From the NCBI RefSeq assembly GCF_000337615.1, contig NZ_AOII01000045.1:6604-60794 (forward strand): a DNA stretch of 54,191 bases, in the 5' to 3' direction. The notes beneath the pieces are model-generated. The model ran no database searches, was not told where the DNA came from, and saw only the letters and a program-made list of their open reading frames with translations. A program made the translations under genes and the position numbers. Positions 52,594-54,191 of this stretch are shown here, piece after piece (the stretch's first letter is position 1; each line of letters opens with the position of its first letter). This DNA is from Natrinema pallidum DSM 3751 (GTDB lineage Archaea; Halobacteriota; Halobacteria; Halobacteriales; Natrialbaceae).

Positions 52594-53745
52594 ATGAACG
52601 GCAACCGCTTCGGTCGCCTCTTTCAGGTGACCACGTTCGGCGAGAGCCACGGGGAGGCGATGGGCTGTACCGTCTCGGGCTGTCCCGCCGGCCTCGAGCT
52701 CTCGGCGGAGGACATTCAGGAGGACCTCGACCGGCGAAAGCCGGGCCAGTCGATGATCACGACCAGCCGCGGCGAACCCGACGCGGTCTCGATCAAGTCG
52801 GGGATTCAGGACGGCTACACGACGGGGACGCCGATCGGCCTGGTCATCCAGAACAAGGACGCCCGCTCGGGCAAGTACGAACCCTTCATCACCGCGCCAC
52901 GGCCCTCGCACGGCGACTTCACGTACTCGGCGAAGTTCGGCACGCGAAACTGGGGCGGCGGCGGCCGTTCGTCGGCCCGGGAGACCGTCAACTGGGTCGC
53001 CGCGGGCGCGATCGCGAAAAAGATTCTCGCACGGGAGGGGATCGAACTCAAAGCTCACGTCAATCAGATCGGCGACATCGAAGCGCCCGACGTGAGTTTC
53101 GCGGACATTCTCGAGCACTCGGAGGAGAACGACGTCCGCTGTGCTCACCCCGAGACCGCCGAGCGGATGCAAGAGCGGATCGCGGAGTACCAGGAGGCGG
53201 GCGACTCCATCGGCGGCAGCATCTACTTCGAGGCGCAAGGCGTTCCGGTCGGCCTCGGCGCACCCCGGTTCGACTCCCTTTCGGCGCGGCTCGGGCAGGC
53301 GATGATGGCGGTGCCGGCGACGACGGCGTTCGAGTTCGGGCTTGGTACCGAGGCGGCGGAGTGGACCGGCACGGAGCGAAACGACGAGTGGGCGTTCGAC
53401 GACGACGGCGATCCGACGCCGGTCGAGAACGACCACGGCGGGATTCAGGGCGGCATCTCGAGCGGCGAACCGATCTACGGCGAGGTCACGCTGCACGCAC
53501 CCACCTCGATTCCCACGTCCCAGCAGACTGCGGATTGGGAGACGGGCGAACTCAAAGAGGAGCAGGTCATCGGCCGCCACGACCCCGTGCTCCCGCCGCG
53601 GGGCGTGCCCGTCGTCGAGGCGATGCTCGCGCTGACGCTGGTCGACTTCATGCTGCTGTCGGGCCGGCTCAACCCCGACCGCGTCGACGACCGGCCCGGC
53701 GAGTACGACACCGAGTACCACCCAAGCAGCCCGCGCAACGAGTAG
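52594..53745 (+). CDS. aroC: Chorismate synthase
   Basis: A 383-residue enzyme catalysing the last step to chorismate, using reduced FMN. Family blocks: FGRLFQVTTFGESHGEAMGC (start), DRRKPGQSMITTSRGEPDAV, KYEPFITAPRPSHGDFTYSA, RNWGGGGRSSARETVNWVAA and GISSGEPIYGEVTLHAPTSI. Length is normal. ATG 52594 gives the canonical MNGNRFG start; the frame is open far upstream (to 51232) but without family sequence. It is separated from aroA by 3.7 kb here. Confidence 0.96.
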   Translation: MNGNRFGRLFQVTTFGESHGEAMGCTVSGCPAGLELSAEDIQEDLDRRKPGQSMITTSRGEPDAVSIKSGIQDGYTTGTPIGLVIQNKDARSGKYEPFITAPRPSHGDFTYSAKFGTRNWGGGGRSSARETVNWVAAGAIAKKILAREGIELKAHVNQIGDIEAPDVSFADILEHSEENDVRCAHPETAERMQERIAEYQEAGDSIGGSIYFEAQGVPVGLGAPRFDSLSARLGQAMMAVPATTAFEFGLGTEAAEWTGTERNDEWAFDDDGDPTPVENDHGGIQGGISSGEPIYGEVTLHAPTSIPTSQQTADWETGELKEEQVIGRHDPVLPPRGVPVVEAMLALTLVDFMLLSGRLNPDRVDDRPGEYDTEYHPSSPRNE

Positions 53746-54005
53746 TTCGACGGGCCGCGCGTTCGTCTTCTCGGATCGACCCGCAGTCGGTATCGGTAAG
53801 CGACATCCCGGCCCGCACTGGCCACTCCGCACGCGGTGACCCGTGTGGATGCCGCCCCGCTCCCACCAGAGTCGGTCGGCCAACCCGACATGAGGGGACA
53901 GGGGTCGTCCTGTTCGATGGGACCGTTCGACGCCGGACCCGTCTCCGACGGGGATGGTTCCAGTCGGTCGCCACTAGATATAAGTCACTATAGGTAATAG
54001 CCCCT
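53746..54005. other. Intergenic region after aroC
   Basis: No gene with haloarchaeal protein character is seen here. The stretch ends in a TATA-like AGATATAAG (53976-53984), about 25-28 bases before the start of the structured sequence at 54006. Confidence 0.45.
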
Positions 54006-54147
54006 GGTGGAAGCTGTCGTCTCCAGAACAGTCGCGGGGGGCATGCGCTGAAATGCCCCGGGTGCTAAGGACACCCGAGACGTGGCTTCCAACCCGGTGA
54101 GGTCGAAGCCATGCTTGCGTATCCGCTCCCGAGACATAAACGTCTCG
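54006..54147 (+). ncRNA. Candidate structured RNA (non-coding RNA, riboswitch-like leader or transposon-end RNA)
   Basis: A TATA-like box about 25 bases upstream predicts a transcript starting near 54006. The sequence folds compactly. P1 pairs GGAAGC (54009-54014) with GCTTCC (54085-54090). P2 pairs CGTCTC (54018-54023) with GAGACG (54077-54082). Inside are hairpins 54038-54044/54053-54059 (GGGGCAT/ATGCCCC) and 54060-54064/54072-54076 (GGGTG/CACCC). The 3' strands of P1 and P2 can instead pair with 54105-54113 as a 9-pair hairpin. A last hairpin is 54130-54135/54142-54147 (CGAGAC/GTCTCG). It matches no tRNA, RNase P or SRP landmark I know. The sequence may continue past the right edge. Confidence 0.5.
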
Positions 54148-54191
54148 CCCGACAGTCCGTTCGCTCGAGACGAAGAGCGGTGCGTCCGAGG

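Noticed and set aside
54039-54152. Minus-strand reading frame of about 38 codons within the structured RNA region, starting at ATG in GTTTATGTC.
   Set aside because: The bases are better explained by nested helices, the composition is not haloarchaeal (no acidic bias), and no ribosome-binding or family signal is seen.
1-54191. CRISPR array, tRNA, rRNA or complete insertion sequence.
   Set aside because: No regularly spaced repeats, no tRNA T-loop with flanking stem, no rRNA-like region and no transposase gene could be found by reading.

Overview
The window is chromosomal DNA from an extremely halophilic archaeon (class Halobacteria). The proteins are very acidic, the DNA is GC-rich with strong GC bias at third codon positions, and many genes have a TATA box about 25-30 bases upstream of the start codon, which suggests leaderless transcripts. 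The gene content is archaeal and haloarchaeal: PAN, Rad50/Mre11, family B DNA polymerase with an intein, KEOPS Pcc1, RNA polymerase subunit P, L37ae, prefoldin beta, archaeal-type TruD, F420-dependent oxidoreductase and PilB/PilC pilus machinery. The genus is inference; gene order and protein style suggest a member of the Natrinema/Haloterrigena group.

Layout. 1-3.7 kb: 3' end of an archaetidylserine synthase-like gene, a HEAT-repeat protein and an exported phospholipase D-like protein with a lamin-tail-like domain. 4-8.9 kb (minus strand): an iron-related block with a DtxR-type regulator, a ferritin-like protein and sufC-sufB-sufD; a 16-base near-palindrome lies at the predicted suf transcription start. 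9-13 kb: intein-bearing polB. 13-14.3 kb: three small haloarchaeal genes. 14.6-18.6 kb: mre11-rad50. 19-24.9 kb: a winged-helix regulator divergent from PAN, a GMP synthase amidotransferase subunit, and lactate-utilization-type genes (LutC, then a LutB-LutA-type fusion). 25-28.3 kb (minus strand): an information-processing cluster (L37ae, RpoP, Pcc1, prefoldin beta, DUF3194, DUF2103) interrupted by an 84-bp MITE-like palindrome. 28.4-34.1 kb: a pilus operon pilB-pilC plus a large pilin-like protein with an invasin-type Ig-like domain. 34.2-43 kb: surE, small zinc-ribbon and membrane proteins, truD, an ABC-2 exporter, an F420 oxidoreductase and a two-RCK potassium channel. 43.3-54.2 kb: aldo/keto reductase, cupredoxin lipoprotein, Xaa-Pro peptidase, lipoprotein, aroA, a frameshifted pilin-like remnant, thiolase, DoxX, ZIP transporter, aroC, and at the right edge a TATA-preceded sequence able to fold into a compact multi-helix RNA with alternative pairings.

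Most of the window is housekeeping. The least explained parts are the structured RNA candidate at the right edge (54006-54147), the palindrome at the suf promoter, the intein ending in Gln rather than Asn, the pilin-like adhesin with its pilus motor, the LTD/PLD surface protein, and several degenerate or repeat remnants. I found no CRISPR array, rRNA, tRNA, complete insertion sequence or recognisable defence island.
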